DNA of 64,000 bases from Thiomicrorhabdus heinhorstiae (GCF_013391765.2 NZ_JACBGI020000007.1:1-64000); one strand, 5' to 3'; positions 46,187 through 55,902 are shown, counted from the stretch's first letter. Made by a program: numbers and translations. Notes: generated by a model not told the origin, from the sequence alone.

Positions 46187-46870
46187 TTAGCAGAAAATCG
46201 TTCTGCAACCGTGTGTTTCCAGTAAGGAAATGCACTCCTGTTGCACGTCGTCTGGAGCTGCAAGGATAAATTGCCAATCCTGCACGGAAGAGTATTCCAG
46301 CCAGGTCTGCAGTAATTCCGGTAAATTCCCGTCATAGCATCCCGGTAAGCCCTGATCACTGGCCAAGCGGTTGGGAACTTTCCAGTCTTCCAGCAGTGGG
46401 CAGGCGCCGATGGCCGCTGCTGGGGTGTTGGGAAAAATAAATCGTGCCGGTTTGACCGGAAAGGCAAAGGTGTCGGTGCTATGCAATAGAGCCAGCGTCG
46501 AAGCATCAACGCTGCTTCTTTGTTTGGCAACACCAAACAGTCGTACCATCTGCAAGCCACTGCCAAGCATCATTAATGTTGTGTCGTTTGGGGGAAGAGC
46601 AATCTCTGGAGGCTCTTTTACGAGAATTTCTCTGACTTTGATATCGTTGAGAGGGCGATCGCTTAATAGTTGCAACAACAGGTAATTCTGTTGCTGTTGT
46701 TGTTTGAACAGTGCCAGTTGCTGTTGCGGGTCAGCTGCTAAACGGAACTGCACTTTCCAGCCGAAAGGTGCATTTACCGCCAGTTTGAACTCGATTAAAT
46801 AGTAACCGTTTAGCTGTTCACTCTGGCGTAGTTCAAGCATGTTAAAGCTTTGCCATTCAGGCAGATTCAT
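46187..46870 (-). CDS. Unknown protein after pyrC', resembling a degenerate ferredoxin-reductase fold
   Basis: A 227-residue protein at the end of the pyr operon. It has a strand-rich first half (LNGYYLIEFKLAV, WKVQFRLAA). The second half has the spacing of an FNR-type nucleotide domain (TTLMMLGSGLQMVRLFG, then DWQFILAAPDDVQQECIS), but the glycine loop is not canonical. It ends in CRTIFC. A distant PyrK-like or FNR relation is possible; I would not assign a function. The frame opens at 46960 inside pyrC', but AAGGG lies 6 bases before the ATG at 46870. Confidence 0.6.
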   Translation of the reverse strand: MNLPEWQSFNMLELRQSEQLNGYYLIEFKLAVNAPFGWKVQFRLAADPQQQLALFKQQQQQNYLLLQLLSDRPLNDIKVREILVKEPPEIALPPNDTTLMMLGSGLQMVRLFGVAKQRSSVDASTLALLHSTDTFAFPVKPARFIFPNTPAAAIGACPLLEDWKVPNRLASDQGLPGCYDGNLPELLQTWLEYSSVQDWQFILAAPDDVQQECISLLETHGCRTIFC

Positions 46871-46890
46871 CATTTTCCCTTCTGTCGTCT

Positions 46891-48171
46891 TTATTCGACC
46901 GAGCGATAAACTTGGCGTCCTTGGAAAAAGGTTTGTTCCACCTTTCCTTCGAACTCCCAACCGATAAACGGGGAATTTTTGCCTTCACTGATCATCTCTT
47001 CCGGTGAAAGGCTCCAAATGCCTTGCGGATCGATAATCGAGAGATCGGCGGTTCGGCCGATTTTCAAACTGCCGCTCGGCATGCCGATAATCGACGCCGG
47101 TTTGTGAGTTACCGAAGAAATCGCCGTCATAAGATCGAGGTTCTGTTCGCGGACAAGTTTCAGCAGCAGTGGTAGAAGAGTCTCCAATCCGCTGATTCCC
47201 GGTTTGCTTTCGCCGTAAGGTAATAACTTGTCATCGCGATGCAATGGAGTATGGTCGCTGACAACCGCATCGATGACGCCGCTTTTCAACCCGTTCAATA
47301 AGGCTTTTCGATCCGTTAAACCACGCAATGGCGGTGAAACGTGGAACAGACTGTTAAACCCGAGAACGTCCATCTCGCTCAAGTGCAATTGGTGAATGGC
47401 GACATCGCAGGTGACCGGAAGCCCGCGCTTTTTGGCTTCGGCAATCATTTCCACCGAACGAGCACAGGAAATTTGCGAGAAGTGGGTACGGATCCCGGCT
47501 TCTTCGACAAGAACCAGATCACGGGCCAGAGCGGTCGTTTCTGCGCTTGGCGGGTTTTCCGGCAAGCCTAGGCGTGAGCTGACCGGTCCGCTGTGTGCGA
47601 CACCGCGATTTTTCAATTGCTGATCTTCGGAACGCAGCATTACCACAGTATTGTGCGAAGCGGTGTACTCCAAAGCGTTTTTCAATGTTAAGGCGTTCTG
47701 GATTGGACGATTGGCTTGGCTTAAAGCGACGCAACCGGCTTCGATCAGCGAGTAGATACCGCTGAGGCGTTCACCGTCCAAACCTTGAGTCAAGGCACCA
47801 ATCGGCATAACAAAGGCGGTAGCAGCCTGACGAGCACGTCTCTGAATCAGTTCGGTGACCGCTTGGGAGTCGTTAACCGGGGCCGTATCAGGCGGGCAGC
47901 ACAGACTGGTGATTCCGCCGGCAACCGCCGCCTGGGTTTCCGATGCGATGCTGCCGGCATAATGGCTGCCCGGTTCGCCCAGACGAACTTGCAGGTCAAC
48001 CAGTCCCGGAAGAATCCATTTGTCTTCGGCGTCGATGACGTTGTCGGGGCTGAAACCTTCCGGCGCTTCACCGATGCCGGCAATGCGGCCGCGAGCCAGA
48101 TAGATGGAAGTAATTTGGTCGAGATTTTGGCTTGGATCGATAATGCGTCCGTTTTTGATTTCTAGTCTCAC
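46891..48171 (-). CDS. pyrC': Dihydroorotase-like PyrC' lacking catalytic metal ligands
   Basis: A 426-residue amidohydrolase-fold protein of the class I dihydroorotase family. The first metal-binding motif, normally HxH in GLVDLHVHLREPG, here reads [10 protein letters not shown] (Q61, R63). The later His-Glu-Asp segment reads RSEDQQL instead of HCED-type. Such proteins (PyrC'/PyrX in pseudomonads) are structural partners of PyrB and are not enzymes. It overlaps pyrB by 4 bases, as expected for a PyrB-PyrC' complex. An active dihydroorotase must be encoded elsewhere. Confidence 0.9.
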   Translation of the reverse strand: MRLEIKNGRIIDPSQNLDQITSIYLARGRIAGIGEAPEGFSPDNVIDAEDKWILPGLVDLQVRLGEPGSHYAGSIASETQAAVAGGITSLCCPPDTAPVNDSQAVTELIQRRARQAATAFVMPIGALTQGLDGERLSGIYSLIEAGCVALSQANRPIQNALTLKNALEYTASHNTVVMLRSEDQQLKNRGVAHSGPVSSRLGLPENPPSAETTALARDLVLVEEAGIRTHFSQISCARSVEMIAEAKKRGLPVTCDVAIHQLHLSEMDVLGFNSLFHVSPPLRGLTDRKALLNGLKSGVIDAVVSDHTPLHRDDKLLPYGESKPGISGLETLLPLLLKLVREQNLDLMTAISSVTHKPASIIGMPSGSLKIGRTADLSIIDPQGIWSLSPEEMISEGKNSPFIGWEFEGKVEQTFFQGRQVYRSVE

Positions 48172-49211
48172 GCTGTGGTCTCCGTACCTGATGTATCCTG
48201 AGCTGTTTCAGCTTCCTTTTCGACTTTGTGTTGGGCGAGTTGCGCGGCGTTACTCATCAAAATCGACATCACTGCCATACGCACGGCAATACCGTAAGTA
48301 ACCTGTTCGAGGATAACCGAACGCGGGCCGTCGGCAACTGCCGAATCGATTTCGACACCTCGGTTGATCGGGCCGGGATGCATCAGAATGACATCCTGCT
48401 TTGCCAACGCCAAGCGCTTCTCGGTCAAGCCGTAAAGTTTGAAGAACTCTTTCTCGCTCGGGATCAGGGCGCTTTTCATGCGCTCGTTCTGCAGACGCAC
48501 CATAATGATGACGTCGACATCCTTGATGCCTTCTTCCATATTGTGATAGACGTGAACCCCCATGGCTTCCGGGGATTCCGGCATCAGGGTTTTTGGGCCG
48601 ATGACCCGGATCTCTCGAGCCTCAAGAATGCTTAAAGCTTGAATCTGCGAGCGGACTACGCGCGAATGCAGGACGTCGCCGACGATAGCGACCTTGAGAT
48701 CGAAAATATCCCCTTTGTGTTTGCGGATGGTAAACATGTCGAGCATCGCCTGCGTCGGGTGGGCGTGTTGACCGTCTCCGGCGTTCATAACATGCACATG
48801 GGGGGCGACATGCTGGGCGAAAAAGTGCGCCGCGCCACTCTCTGCATGACGAATAACGAACATGTCTGCCTGCATCGCCTGCAGGTTCCACAACGTATCG
48901 AGCAGAGATTCACCTTTTTTGGTTGCCGAGGTCTGAATATCCAAACTGGTTACGTCGGCCGACAGACGTTTCTCGGCAATTTCGAAGGTGGTTCGGGTTC
49001 GGGTGCTCGGTTCGAAAAACAGGTTCATAATGCTTTTACCGCGCAACACCGGTACATTACGAATCTCATTGGTTTTTGGGTTGATAAAGGATTCGGCGGT
49101 ATCGAGAATCTCCAGCAGGTGTTGCTGTTTCAATCCTTCAAGCGTCAAGAAATGTTTCAGCCTGCCGAGTTCGTTGAGCTGAATATTGCCGGCGGTCAGT
49201 TTTGAGCTCAT
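48168..49211 (-). CDS. pyrB: Aspartate carbamoyltransferase catalytic subunit
   Basis: PyrB joins carbamoyl phosphate and aspartate in the first committed pyrimidine step. The carbamoyl-phosphate loop is [13 protein letters not shown] (STRTRT at 69-74); [12 protein letters not shown] lies in the aspartate domain. At 347 residues it has the longer N-terminus typical of the class that pairs with PyrC'. It overlaps both pyrR and pyrC' by 4 bases. No pyrI is seen. Confidence 0.96.
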   Translation of the reverse strand: MSSKLTAGNIQLNELGRLKHFLTLEGLKQQHLLEILDTAESFINPKTNEIRNVPVLRGKSIMNLFFEPSTRTRTTFEIAEKRLSADVTSLDIQTSATKKGESLLDTLWNLQAMQADMFVIRHAESGAAHFFAQHVAPHVHVMNAGDGQHAHPTQAMLDMFTIRKHKGDIFDLKVAIVGDVLHSRVVRSQIQALSILEAREIRVIGPKTLMPESPEAMGVHVYHNMEEGIKDVDVIIMVRLQNERMKSALIPSEKEFFKLYGLTEKRLALAKQDVILMHPGPINRGVEIDSAVADGPRSVILEQVTYGIAVRMAVMSILMSNAAQLAQHKVEKEAETAQDTSGTETTA

Positions 49212-49720
49212 AGAGTTTCCTCGTTATCGTCAAGAACGCTTACGGTTAGAGGCTCTGGGCCATTGAGTTTGAGTTTGTGCTCGGATACCAGTTTTAATCC
49301 GACGATATCGGCATGAATCGGTAATTCCCGTCCGCCTTCGCGTTCCAGTAATGACACCAGAATGACACTCGCCGGACGGCCGAAGTCGAAAATCTCATTC
49401 AATGCCGCACGACCGGTACGGCCGGTATAGAGAACGTCATCTACCAGAATCAGATGCTGATCTTGAATTTCCCACGGGATCAGCGAAGGTTGCACCCCGA
49501 CGCTAAGACCGGTTCGCGCGATATCGTCGCGGAAAAAGGCGGTGTCGAGAATGCCGAGTTCGTCGGTTAAACCGAGTTTTTCGTGCAAAGCCTGGGCGAT
49601 CCATTCGCCGCCGGTACGGATGCCGATCATTTTCGGCTGCTTATCCATGATCGGGTGCGCTTTGAGTTGTTCGACAATCTGCTCGATCAGATCGGCTACG
49701 TTAATTTGGTCAGCATTCAT
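49208..49720 (-). CDS. pyrR: PyrR uracil phosphoribosyltransferase/regulator
   Basis: A 170-residue type I phosphoribosyltransferase with the PRPP loop [11 protein letters not shown] (93-102). In Bacillus PyrR attenuates the pyr operon by binding mRNA. In pseudomonads it sits in the same gene order as here (ruvX-pyrR-pyrB-pyrC') and works at the DNA or other level. I see no Bacillus-type PyrR-binding hairpin in the 74 bases before it. Confidence 0.93.
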   Translation of the reverse strand: MNADQINVADLIEQIVEQLKAHPIMDKQPKMIGIRTGGEWIAQALHEKLGLTDELGILDTAFFRDDIARTGLSVGVQPSLIPWEIQDQHLILVDDVLYTGRTGRAALNEIFDFGRPASVILVSLLEREGGRELPIHADIVGLKLVSEHKLKLNGPEPLTVSVLDDNEETL

Positions 49721-49794
49721 AGAACTTATTCCATTTCTGAGGCCTTAATCTTGCCTGTGTGTTGATTAAGTCCGGGTTCCGTTTGTGATAATAA

Positions 49795-50205
49795 TTACGA
49801 TTGCAGCCAGTTTTCCAACAGAATCTGCGCGGCGTGGTCATCGATATGCCGGTTTTTCAAATCACGCGATTCCGCTTCAATCGAGCTGAGTTGTTCTTCA
49901 ATAAAAAACAGCGGGCAGTGATAGCGCCCGGATAATCTTTGCCCGAATTTCCGAGCCGGTTGGGTCAGAGCTTGTTCGCTGCCGTCAAGACGCATCGGCA
50001 GACCGACGACAATTGCTTTAGGCTGCCATTTCTCGAATAGCTTAGTGATGTGATCCCAGTCAGGCTTGCCGTTTTTGCTGGCAACGATCGCTTCAGGAGA
50101 AGCGGTTTGGGTGATGGTTTGTCCGACGGCGACGCCGATGCGTTTCAGGCCGAAGTCGAAACCGAAGACAACTCCGTCGATAAGCGCTTTATCGGCTTTA
50201 AGCAT
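49795..50205 (-). CDS. ruvX: RuvX/YqgF RNase H-like nuclease
   Basis: A 136-residue RNase H-fold protein (FGFDFGLKRIGVAVGQ, IVVGLPMRLDGSEQ, FIEEQLSSIEAE). The family takes part in 16S rRNA 5'-end processing and Holliday-junction resolution. Its start overlaps the algH stop by 8 bases. Confidence 0.93.
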   Translation of the reverse strand: MLKADKALIDGVVFGFDFGLKRIGVAVGQTITQTASPEAIVASKNGKPDWDHITKLFEKWQPKAIVVGLPMRLDGSEQALTQPARKFGQRLSGRYHCPLFFIEEQLSSIEAESRDLKNRHIDDHAAQILLENWLQS

Positions 50206-50764
50206 GGCCCGCCTCGGAGCTTAAAAATTCCGGGGAAATCCCCAAAGTTGCCAGAGCAACTTCCCAGCGATTTGCCAGTGGTGTTTCAAACATTAAACTC
50301 TGATTGTAAGGAATGGTAAGCCAGCTGTTACTCTGCATCTCCTGAGCAAGTTGTCCCGGCTTCCAACCGGCAAATCCCAGGCAGATCAGAAATTCCTGCG
50401 GTCCCTGGTCGTGACTGATTGCTTCGAGCATATCGTCGGAAACCGTCATAGCCAGTCCGTCTCCAAGAGGAAGGGTGCTCTTCCAGTCGCCGAGAGGCTG
50501 ATGGAGAATGAAACCGCGTTCCATATCGACCGGCCCGCCGATAAGAATTTCGTCGTCCAGCGACGGGCTGTCTTCATTATAGTCGTATTCGAAGTGTTTC
50601 CATAGATCGCGCACAGTCAAACGATGGGGCAAATTGATGACCAATCCCATGCTGCCGTGTTCGTTATCTTCGACAATGTAAATGACGGTTTTTTCAAACC
50701 AGCTGTCGTCCAAAGAAGGCATGGCTATCAGAAAGTTATGTTCGAGAGAGTGTATTTCGTTCAT
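50198..50764 (-). CDS. algH: AlgH/YqgE family protein
   Basis: A 188-residue YqgE/AlgH protein (NFLIAMPSLDDSWFEKTVIY, IGGPVDMERGFILH). The family is widespread next to ruvX; its biochemical role is unsettled, and the name comes from an effect on alginate in Pseudomonas. It starts 7 bases after apbE. Confidence 0.92.
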   Translation of the reverse strand: MNEIHSLEHNFLIAMPSLDDSWFEKTVIYIVEDNEHGSMGLVINLPHRLTVRDLWKHFEYDYNEDSPSLDDEILIGGPVDMERGFILHQPLGDWKSTLPLGDGLAMTVSDDMLEAISHDQGPQEFLICLGFAGWKPGQLAQEMQSNSWLTIPYNQSLMFETPLANRWEVALATLGISPEFLSSEAGHA

Positions 50765-50771
50765 AAGCGAA

Positions 50772-51800
50772 TTATAACAGTTTCACCCGTTGTTCCATCG
50801 CTTTTGTTTGCTGGATAGCGCCGTCGTGACCGATGCAAAATGCATATTGAATGCCCATCTTGGCTGCGATGGTTTGCCACCTCTCCGGTCCGGCGACCAG
50901 CAAGGCGGTTGCGGCGGAATCGGCGGTAATCGCGTCCGGGTGAATGACAGTGACCGAAGAAAAACTATCCGCTGGATAGCCGGTATTCGGGTCGATAATA
51001 TGTGCGTAGCGTTGACCTTTCCAGATAAAGTATCTCTGATAGGTGCCGGAGGTAACGACGCTCTCGCCGCCGTTTAAATGCAGGGCGGCAATCGCCTTCT
51101 GCGAGTTTTTCGGATCTTGTATACCAATGTTCCACTCCTGACGTCCAGCAGGGTGGCCGATGGCTTTCATGTCGCCGCCGATACTGACCAGCGCATCATG
51201 GATACCGGCCTGCTGCAGCTGCTGCAGAGCCAGATCGATTGCCAGCCCCTTGGCGTTGCCGCCGAAATCGAGTTGCACTTGAGAGTTGGTGCTGTACAGT
51301 CGGTTGCCTTTAAAGTAAACATCCAGTAAAGAAGGGTGGCTCTGTAACCAGGCGTGGATTTTACTGTCTTCCGGTGGCGGGCCTTGCCAATGCTCACTGT
51401 GAAAGCCCCACATTTCGATGATTTTACCGATGCCCGGGTCGAAAAGTCCGTCGCTTTCGCGGGTCAGTTGGCGGGATTTTAAAATAAAGTTTTTAACCGA
51501 ATCAGCCACTTCGATCGGTTTTTGCTCGGCGATGGCAGTGTTGATTTTGCTGAGAATACCGCCCTTTTCCCAGGCATGCCATTCGTGGTGAAATTGCTGG
51601 AAATAACTTTCGACGCGGGCGATGGCGTTTTCCGCCGTCTGCTTGTCTGTGTTGTAAATTTGTAGATTGACGACCGTGCCGAAAACGATCTGTGTCGCTT
51701 CGACCGGTTCTTGCGTTTCGGAGCAGGAGGCAAGAACGGACGGCAGCAACGGTAGCAGGCTTAAGCGCAAAAAATCGCGTCTGTCGAAGCGCATCTGCAA
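50772..51800 (-). CDS. apbE: FAD:protein FMN transferase (lipoprotein)
   Basis: ApbE attaches FMN covalently to threonine in partner proteins such as Nqr, Rnf or flavin reductases. The N-terminus joins a twin-arginine motif (RRDFLRLS) to a lipobox ending in C26 (PSVLASC), so it is exported, probably folded, and lipid-anchored. Conserved segments include QLDFGGNAKGLAID, SIGGDMKAIG and HIIDPNTGYPA. Length is 342 aa. It takes the place of the tonB-like gene found between gshB and algH in pseudomonads. No Nqr or Rnf target is in the window. Confidence 0.92.
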   Translation of the reverse strand: MQMRFDRRDFLRLSLLPLLPSVLASCSETQEPVEATQIVFGTVVNLQIYNTDKQTAENAIARVESYFQQFHHEWHAWEKGGILSKINTAIAEQKPIEVADSVKNFILKSRQLTRESDGLFDPGIGKIIEMWGFHSEHWQGPPPEDSKIHAWLQSHPSLLDVYFKGNRLYSTNSQVQLDFGGNAKGLAIDLALQQLQQAGIHDALVSIGGDMKAIGHPAGRQEWNIGIQDPKNSQKAIAALHLNGGESVVTSGTYQRYFIWKGQRYAHIIDPNTGYPADSFSSVTVIHPDAITADSAATALLVAGPERWQTIAAKMGIQYAFCIGHDGAIQQTKAMEQRVKLL

Positions 51801-51806
51801 GCCCTC

Positions 51807-52763
51807 TTAACTTTTGATGACGTTTTCTAGGTGGTCGAACAGTGTACCGGCAATATTGAGGTGGAATTGCGCATCAAGTTCGCGGATACAGGTCGGACTG
51901 GTGACATTGATTTCGGTAATATAATCGCCGATGACATCCAGGCCGACAAAGTGCAAGCCCTTGGCGCGAAGAGCAGGGGCTATCTGTGAACACAGCCAGC
52001 GCTCGTGTTCGGTCAGTTCCATTCCGACTCCGGTTCCGCCGGCGGCGATATTGCCGCGGGTTTCTCCCTCGGCGGGAATGCGTGCCAGACTGTAGTCGAT
52101 CGGTTCGCCGTTAATCAGCAAAATACGCTTGTCGCCCAGCTTGATTTCCGGCAGATAAATCTGCGCCATAATGTGATGTTTGCCGTGATCTGTCATGGTT
52201 TCGATAATGACATTCAGATTCGGATCGCCGTCGCGAACCCGGAAAATCGAAGCACCGCCCATCGCATCCAATGGTTTGAAAATGGTGTCTTGATGGGTTT
52301 TGACAAACTCTTTTAACTGGTCAGGGTTTGCACTGACCAGGGTCGGTGGAATGCATTGCGGGAACCAGCTGGCGAACAACTTTTCGTTGGCATCGCGTAG
52401 CGTTTGCGGCTTGTTGACAACCAGGACGCCCTCGGCTTCGGCCAGTTCCAGCATGTGGGTACTGTATAGATAGTCGTTATTGAACGGCGGGTCTTGGCGT
52501 ATTAGGATGATATCCATCTCTGCCAATGGCGCATCAAAGCTGGCACCGAACCCGAAATACTGCTCATCGGCGGTACGATCCCAGACTTTTAATTCGCTGT
52601 AGCGTCCGAAAGGTTTGCCGTCTTGCAGATAGATGTCCTGCGGTTCCATATAACGCAGTTGGTAGCCGCGTCTTTGCGCCTCCAGCAGCATCGCAAAAGA
52701 ACTGTCTTTGTAGGGTTTTATCCGCTCAATCGGATCCATGACTATGCCGAGAATCAAGCTCAT
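51807..52763 (-). CDS. gshB: Glutathione synthetase
   Basis: An ATP-grasp ligase of 318 residues that adds glycine to gamma-glutamylcysteine. It has the GshB segments VMDPIERIKPYKDSSFAMLL, FKPLDAMGGASIFR and GLDVIGDYITEINVTSPT. It lies 9 bases after gshA and 6 before apbE, so it is co-transcribed with both. Confidence 0.96.
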   Translation of the reverse strand: MSLILGIVMDPIERIKPYKDSSFAMLLEAQRRGYQLRYMEPQDIYLQDGKPFGRYSELKVWDRTADEQYFGFGASFDAPLAEMDIILIRQDPPFNNDYLYSTHMLELAEAEGVLVVNKPQTLRDANEKLFASWFPQCIPPTLVSANPDQLKEFVKTHQDTIFKPLDAMGGASIFRVRDGDPNLNVIIETMTDHGKHHIMAQIYLPEIKLGDKRILLINGEPIDYSLARIPAEGETRGNIAAGGTGVGMELTEHERWLCSQIAPALRAKGLHFVGLDVIGDYITEINVTSPTCIRELDAQFHLNIAGTLFDHLENVIKS

Positions 52764-52772
52764 ACGGACTCC

Positions 52773-54083
52773 TTAGATTGCGTTGATGTCCGGCAATTCG
52801 CCTTTGGAATCGGCTATTTCACGGGCTGCCGCCAGCAGAGCCAGACGGGCGATAACCCCATAGGCGTAAAAACGGTTAGGGGTCGCATCAGGACCTTGAT
52901 TCTCATCCGGAATCGCCCCGGCTTCTTCGTAGGACAATGGTTCGAAATGCATGCCCGGCGAGTTCAGATTGTCTGTCGCGGTTTTACCGGTATGTACCCG
53001 GTAGAAGCTGCCGATGACGTGGCTGCCGATCATGTAGACCACTGGTTCCGCTACGGCACCGTCAACGGTTTCATAGGTGTAAACCCCTTCCTGAACCAGC
53101 ATTTGCTCTACTTGTAATCCTTCCTTTACCGAAGACATTTTATTGCGCTGCTTACGGTTCAGGTTGAGGATGTCTTCCGGGCTGTGTACCGACATGATCG
53201 CCATACCGTAAGTACCGCTGTCGGATTTGACGATAACAAACGGTTTGCAGGCGATGTCGTGGGTATTGTAGTAATCCTGGGTTTCCTGCAACACGCGGTT
53301 GACCGAATTCGCTAGATCTTCAATTCCGCTGCGCTCTTTAAAGTTAACCGGCCCGCAGGCGACGGAAGTCGGAGTGATCAGCCAAGGATCGATGTCGATC
53401 AACTTGGCGAAAGCTTCGGTAACATCCGAGTAGTGGGCGAAGTGCTCGGTTTTATAGCGATCGCCCCAGCCGAGATCCAACGGCGGGAGCAGAGTCTGGT
53501 CGAGGTCTTCCAGTATTTCCGGACGTCCGCCGGATAGATCGTTGTTCAATAGGACTGCACAAGGGAAGAAGTCGTCTACGCCGACGCGGTTGTCCTTGCG
53601 AACCACTGGCTTTAATGTCAGGGCGTTGCCGGATGGCAGTTCAATGATTAAAGGTACATCCAGCTCCGGAATCAGTGAACCGATCTGTACTTCGTAACCG
53701 GCATTTTCCAGAATGCTTTTCAAGGCAAAGACGTTTTCCAGATAGAACAGGTTTCGAGTGTGGTTTTCCGGAATAATCAAGATGCCGTCGGCAATCGGGC
53801 AGATCTGTGTTACAGCCGTCTGTGCCGCCAAAACGGCCAAAGAGCGCAAATCCGGATGCAGGTTATTAAATCCGGCCGGGAACAGGTTGGTATCGACAGG
53901 TGCCAGTTTATAGCCGGCGTTACGCAGGTCGACCGAAGCGTAGAAAGGAGCCGGTGTGTTTTTGAACTGTTTACGGAACCAGGACTCAATATCCATATGG
54001 TGATTGAGCAGGTGGCGCTCCAATTTAACTAGAGGGCCTTTTAAAGCTGTTTGCAGGTGAGGTACTTGAAGTGTTGACGGCAT
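52773..54083 (-). CDS. gshA: Glutamate-cysteine ligase, Acidithiobacillus-type
   Basis: This 436-residue protein starts glutathione synthesis. It does not look like enteric GshA (about 518 aa). It resembles the proteobacterial class first described in Acidithiobacillus, with an ATP-grasp-like layout. Characteristic segments are VKSDSGTYGMAIMSVHSPED, RKQRNKMSSVKEG and VVYMIGSHVIGSFYRVHTG. It heads the gshA-gshB-apbE-algH-ruvX-pyrRBC' row. A strong -10 (TATAAT, minus strand 54156-54151) lies 67 bases upstream without a well-spaced -35. Confidence 0.9.
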   Translation of the reverse strand: MPSTLQVPHLQTALKGPLVKLERHLLNHHMDIESWFRKQFKNTPAPFYASVDLRNAGYKLAPVDTNLFPAGFNNLHPDLRSLAVLAAQTAVTQICPIADGILIIPENHTRNLFYLENVFALKSILENAGYEVQIGSLIPELDVPLIIELPSGNALTLKPVVRKDNRVGVDDFFPCAVLLNNDLSGGRPEILEDLDQTLLPPLDLGWGDRYKTEHFAHYSDVTEAFAKLIDIDPWLITPTSVACGPVNFKERSGIEDLANSVNRVLQETQDYYNTHDIACKPFVIVKSDSGTYGMAIMSVHSPEDILNLNRKQRNKMSSVKEGLQVEQMLVQEGVYTYETVDGAVAEPVVYMIGSHVIGSFYRVHTGKTATDNLNSPGMHFEPLSYEEAGAIPDENQGPDATPNRFYAYGVIARLALLAAAREIADSKGELPDINAI

Positions 54084-54192
54084 GATCTCTTTTCTCTGGA
54101 ATACAGAAATTTTAAGTTTTTATGGTGTTCGGTTTGAAACAGTAGCAGCTATTATACTGAATTTGCGGGATTCAAAGAGAATCTTCTCTAAT

Positions 54193-54924
54193 TCAGAGAT
54201 CGCCCCATAGGCTTTGCGAAATGGCTAATAACGCCGGGCCGGCGGTTTCGGTTCTAAGGACGCGTGGGCCAAGGCACACGGCTTGAAAACCGCTGTTTAC
54301 CGCTAGAGCGACTTCGTCTTCGCTTAAGCCGCCTTCCGGACCGATCAATAGCGAGATCCCGTTTTTCGGGTTCGGGAGCTGTTTTAAATCCTGTTGTGCA
54401 TAAGGGTCGCCGATGATGCCGAGGCACTTGGTGGGATTGAAACTCTGTAAATAGTCTTGCAAGGTGCAAGTCGGCATGACTTGCGGGACGAGATTGCGTC
54501 CGCTTTGCTCGCAAGCGTTGATGACGATCTGTTGCCATTGCTCACGGCGTTTTTGCAGTTTATCCCCGTCGAGTTTGACTTCGCAGCGTTCGCTGAAAAC
54601 GGGTTGAATTCGGCTGATCCCGAGCTCGACGCATTTTTGTATGCTGTAGTCCATGCGATCGCCTTTGGATATGCATTGCACTAAGGTACTATCCAGCGGC
54701 GATTCACTGTCGGTGTCTAACCTTTCGGTAATCAGGATGTCGGCTTGGTGGCGACCGTGCACTTCAATAGTGCCGCGGGCGCAATCGCCTTCGCCGTTGA
54801 AAATCTCTACGACAAAACCATTTTTCAGGCGTAGAACCGTCAGAGCGTAATGGCACTGTTCTTTGGGAAGCTCCAAGCGATCATGTGAGTAATCGCCCGG
54901 TAGATAGAAGCGCGAAATACGCAT
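54193..54924 (-). CDS. rsmE: 16S rRNA m3U1498 methyltransferase
   Basis: A SPOUT-fold methyltransferase of 243 residues that methylates N3 of U1498 in 16S rRNA. The knot region is visible: SLLIGPEGGLSEDEV and LGPRVLRTETAGPAL. An N-terminal PUA-like domain precedes it. It begins 4 bases after metF and may be co-transcribed with it. Confidence 0.95.
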   Translation of the reverse strand: MRISRFYLPGDYSHDRLELPKEQCHYALTVLRLKNGFVVEIFNGEGDCARGTIEVHGRHQADILITERLDTDSESPLDSTLVQCISKGDRMDYSIQKCVELGISRIQPVFSERCEVKLDGDKLQKRREQWQQIVINACEQSGRNLVPQVMPTCTLQDYLQSFNPTKCLGIIGDPYAQQDLKQLPNPKNGISLLIGPEGGLSEDEVALAVNSGFQAVCLGPRVLRTETAGPALLAISQSLWGDL

Positions 54925-54928
54925 GGAT

Positions 54929-55783
54929 TCAGGACTTAAAAGTCAAGGATTGAGCGATTTCCAGCGTCGGCTCAATGCTGTTCATCGAGTAGAAGTGCAG
55001 ACCGGGAGCTCCGGCATCCAGTAGGGTTTGCGATAGCTCCATGACGACGTCGCGACCGAAAGCCAGCAAACTTTCCTTATCGTCCTCAAAAGACTCGAGG
55101 CGGCATTTCAGCCAGCGCGGAACTTCGGCCCCGCAACCTTGTGAAAAGCGAATCAGGTTTTCGTAATTGGTGATCGGCATAATGCCGGGTACGATCGGTA
55201 GATCGATTCCATGCTTCTCGCAGTTATCGATAAAGTAGCGGTAGCTGTCGAAGTTGTAGAAGTATTGGGTGATCGCCGAGTCGGCACCTTGGTCGATTTT
55301 GTGTTTGAACCACTTAATACCGACTTCACAGTTACGCGCTTGCGGGTGTGTTTCAGGATAAGCAGCCACTTCAATATGGAAACGGTCGCCTTTCTGTTCG
55401 CGAATGAAAGCCACCAGGTCGCTGGCATATTTGAATTCACCCGGATCCATCATGCCGGAAGGCAGGTCGCCGCGTAGAGCGACAATGCGTTTTACGCCGA
55501 GTTGATCGTATTGTTCAAGCAGGTCTGAAACGCTCTCATGTGTGGCGCCGATACACGTCAGGTGCGGTGCCGCTTGATAATCAGTCTGGGTCTGGATGTA
55601 GCGAACCGTCTCCATGGTTTTTTCCTGGGTGGTTCCGCCGGCTCCATAGGTGACCGACATATATTCCGGTTGGATCGATCCAAGCCCTTCGATAACGGTT
55701 TTCAGTTTTTCCATGCCTTGCTCGGTACGCGGCGGGAAAAATTCCAGGCTCAGAGGTTGCGGGTATTTAGCTTGTGATTGCAT
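54929..55783 (-). CDS. metF: 5,10-methylenetetrahydrofolate reductase
   Basis: A FAD-containing TIM-barrel enzyme of 284 residues that makes 5-methyl-THF for methionine synthesis (LSLEFFPPRTEQGMEKL, SVTYGAGGTTQEKT, PGIMPITNY). It follows metK by 129 bases. The leader between them holds a terminator-like hairpin and two mutually exclusive hairpins. Confidence 0.95.
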   Translation of the reverse strand: MQSQAKYPQPLSLEFFPPRTEQGMEKLKTVIEGLGSIQPEYMSVTYGAGGTTQEKTMETVRYIQTQTDYQAAPHLTCIGATHESVSDLLEQYDQLGVKRIVALRGDLPSGMMDPGEFKYASDLVAFIREQKGDRFHIEVAAYPETHPQARNCEVGIKWFKHKIDQGADSAITQYFYNFDSYRYFIDNCEKHGIDLPIVPGIMPITNYENLIRFSQGCGAEVPRWLKCRLESFEDDKESLLAFGRDVVMELSQTLLDAGAPGLHFYSMNSIEPTLEIAQSLTFKS

Positions 55784-55810
55784 TGGAAGCTTCCTTTGCT
55801 TTTCTAGACG

Positions 55811-55861
55811 TATCGCATAACTTGACTATGTCTTGCTGCAGAATTGCTTTTTTCTGCGATA
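55811..55861 (-). promoter_or_regulatory. Alternative hairpins in the metF leader
   Basis: TATCGCA at 55811-55817 is the inverted repeat of TGCGATA at 55855-55861. A second perfect hairpin, GCAGAA (55838-55843) with TTCTGC (55852-55857), shares bases with it, so only one can form. They lie 28 to 78 bases before the metF ATG. Confidence 0.45.
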
Positions 55862-55881
55862 TGTCTGTTATCAATTTTAGT

Positions 55882-55902
55882 GGGCATGGATAAGCCATGC
55901 CC
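55882..55902 (-). terminator. Hairpin after metK
   Basis: A perfect 8-base stem, GGGCATGG (55882-55889) and CCATGCCC (55895-55902), with a 5-base loop lies 10 bases after the metK stop. The downstream T tract on the minus strand is weak (ACTAAAATTG), so termination may be partial. Confidence 0.55.
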
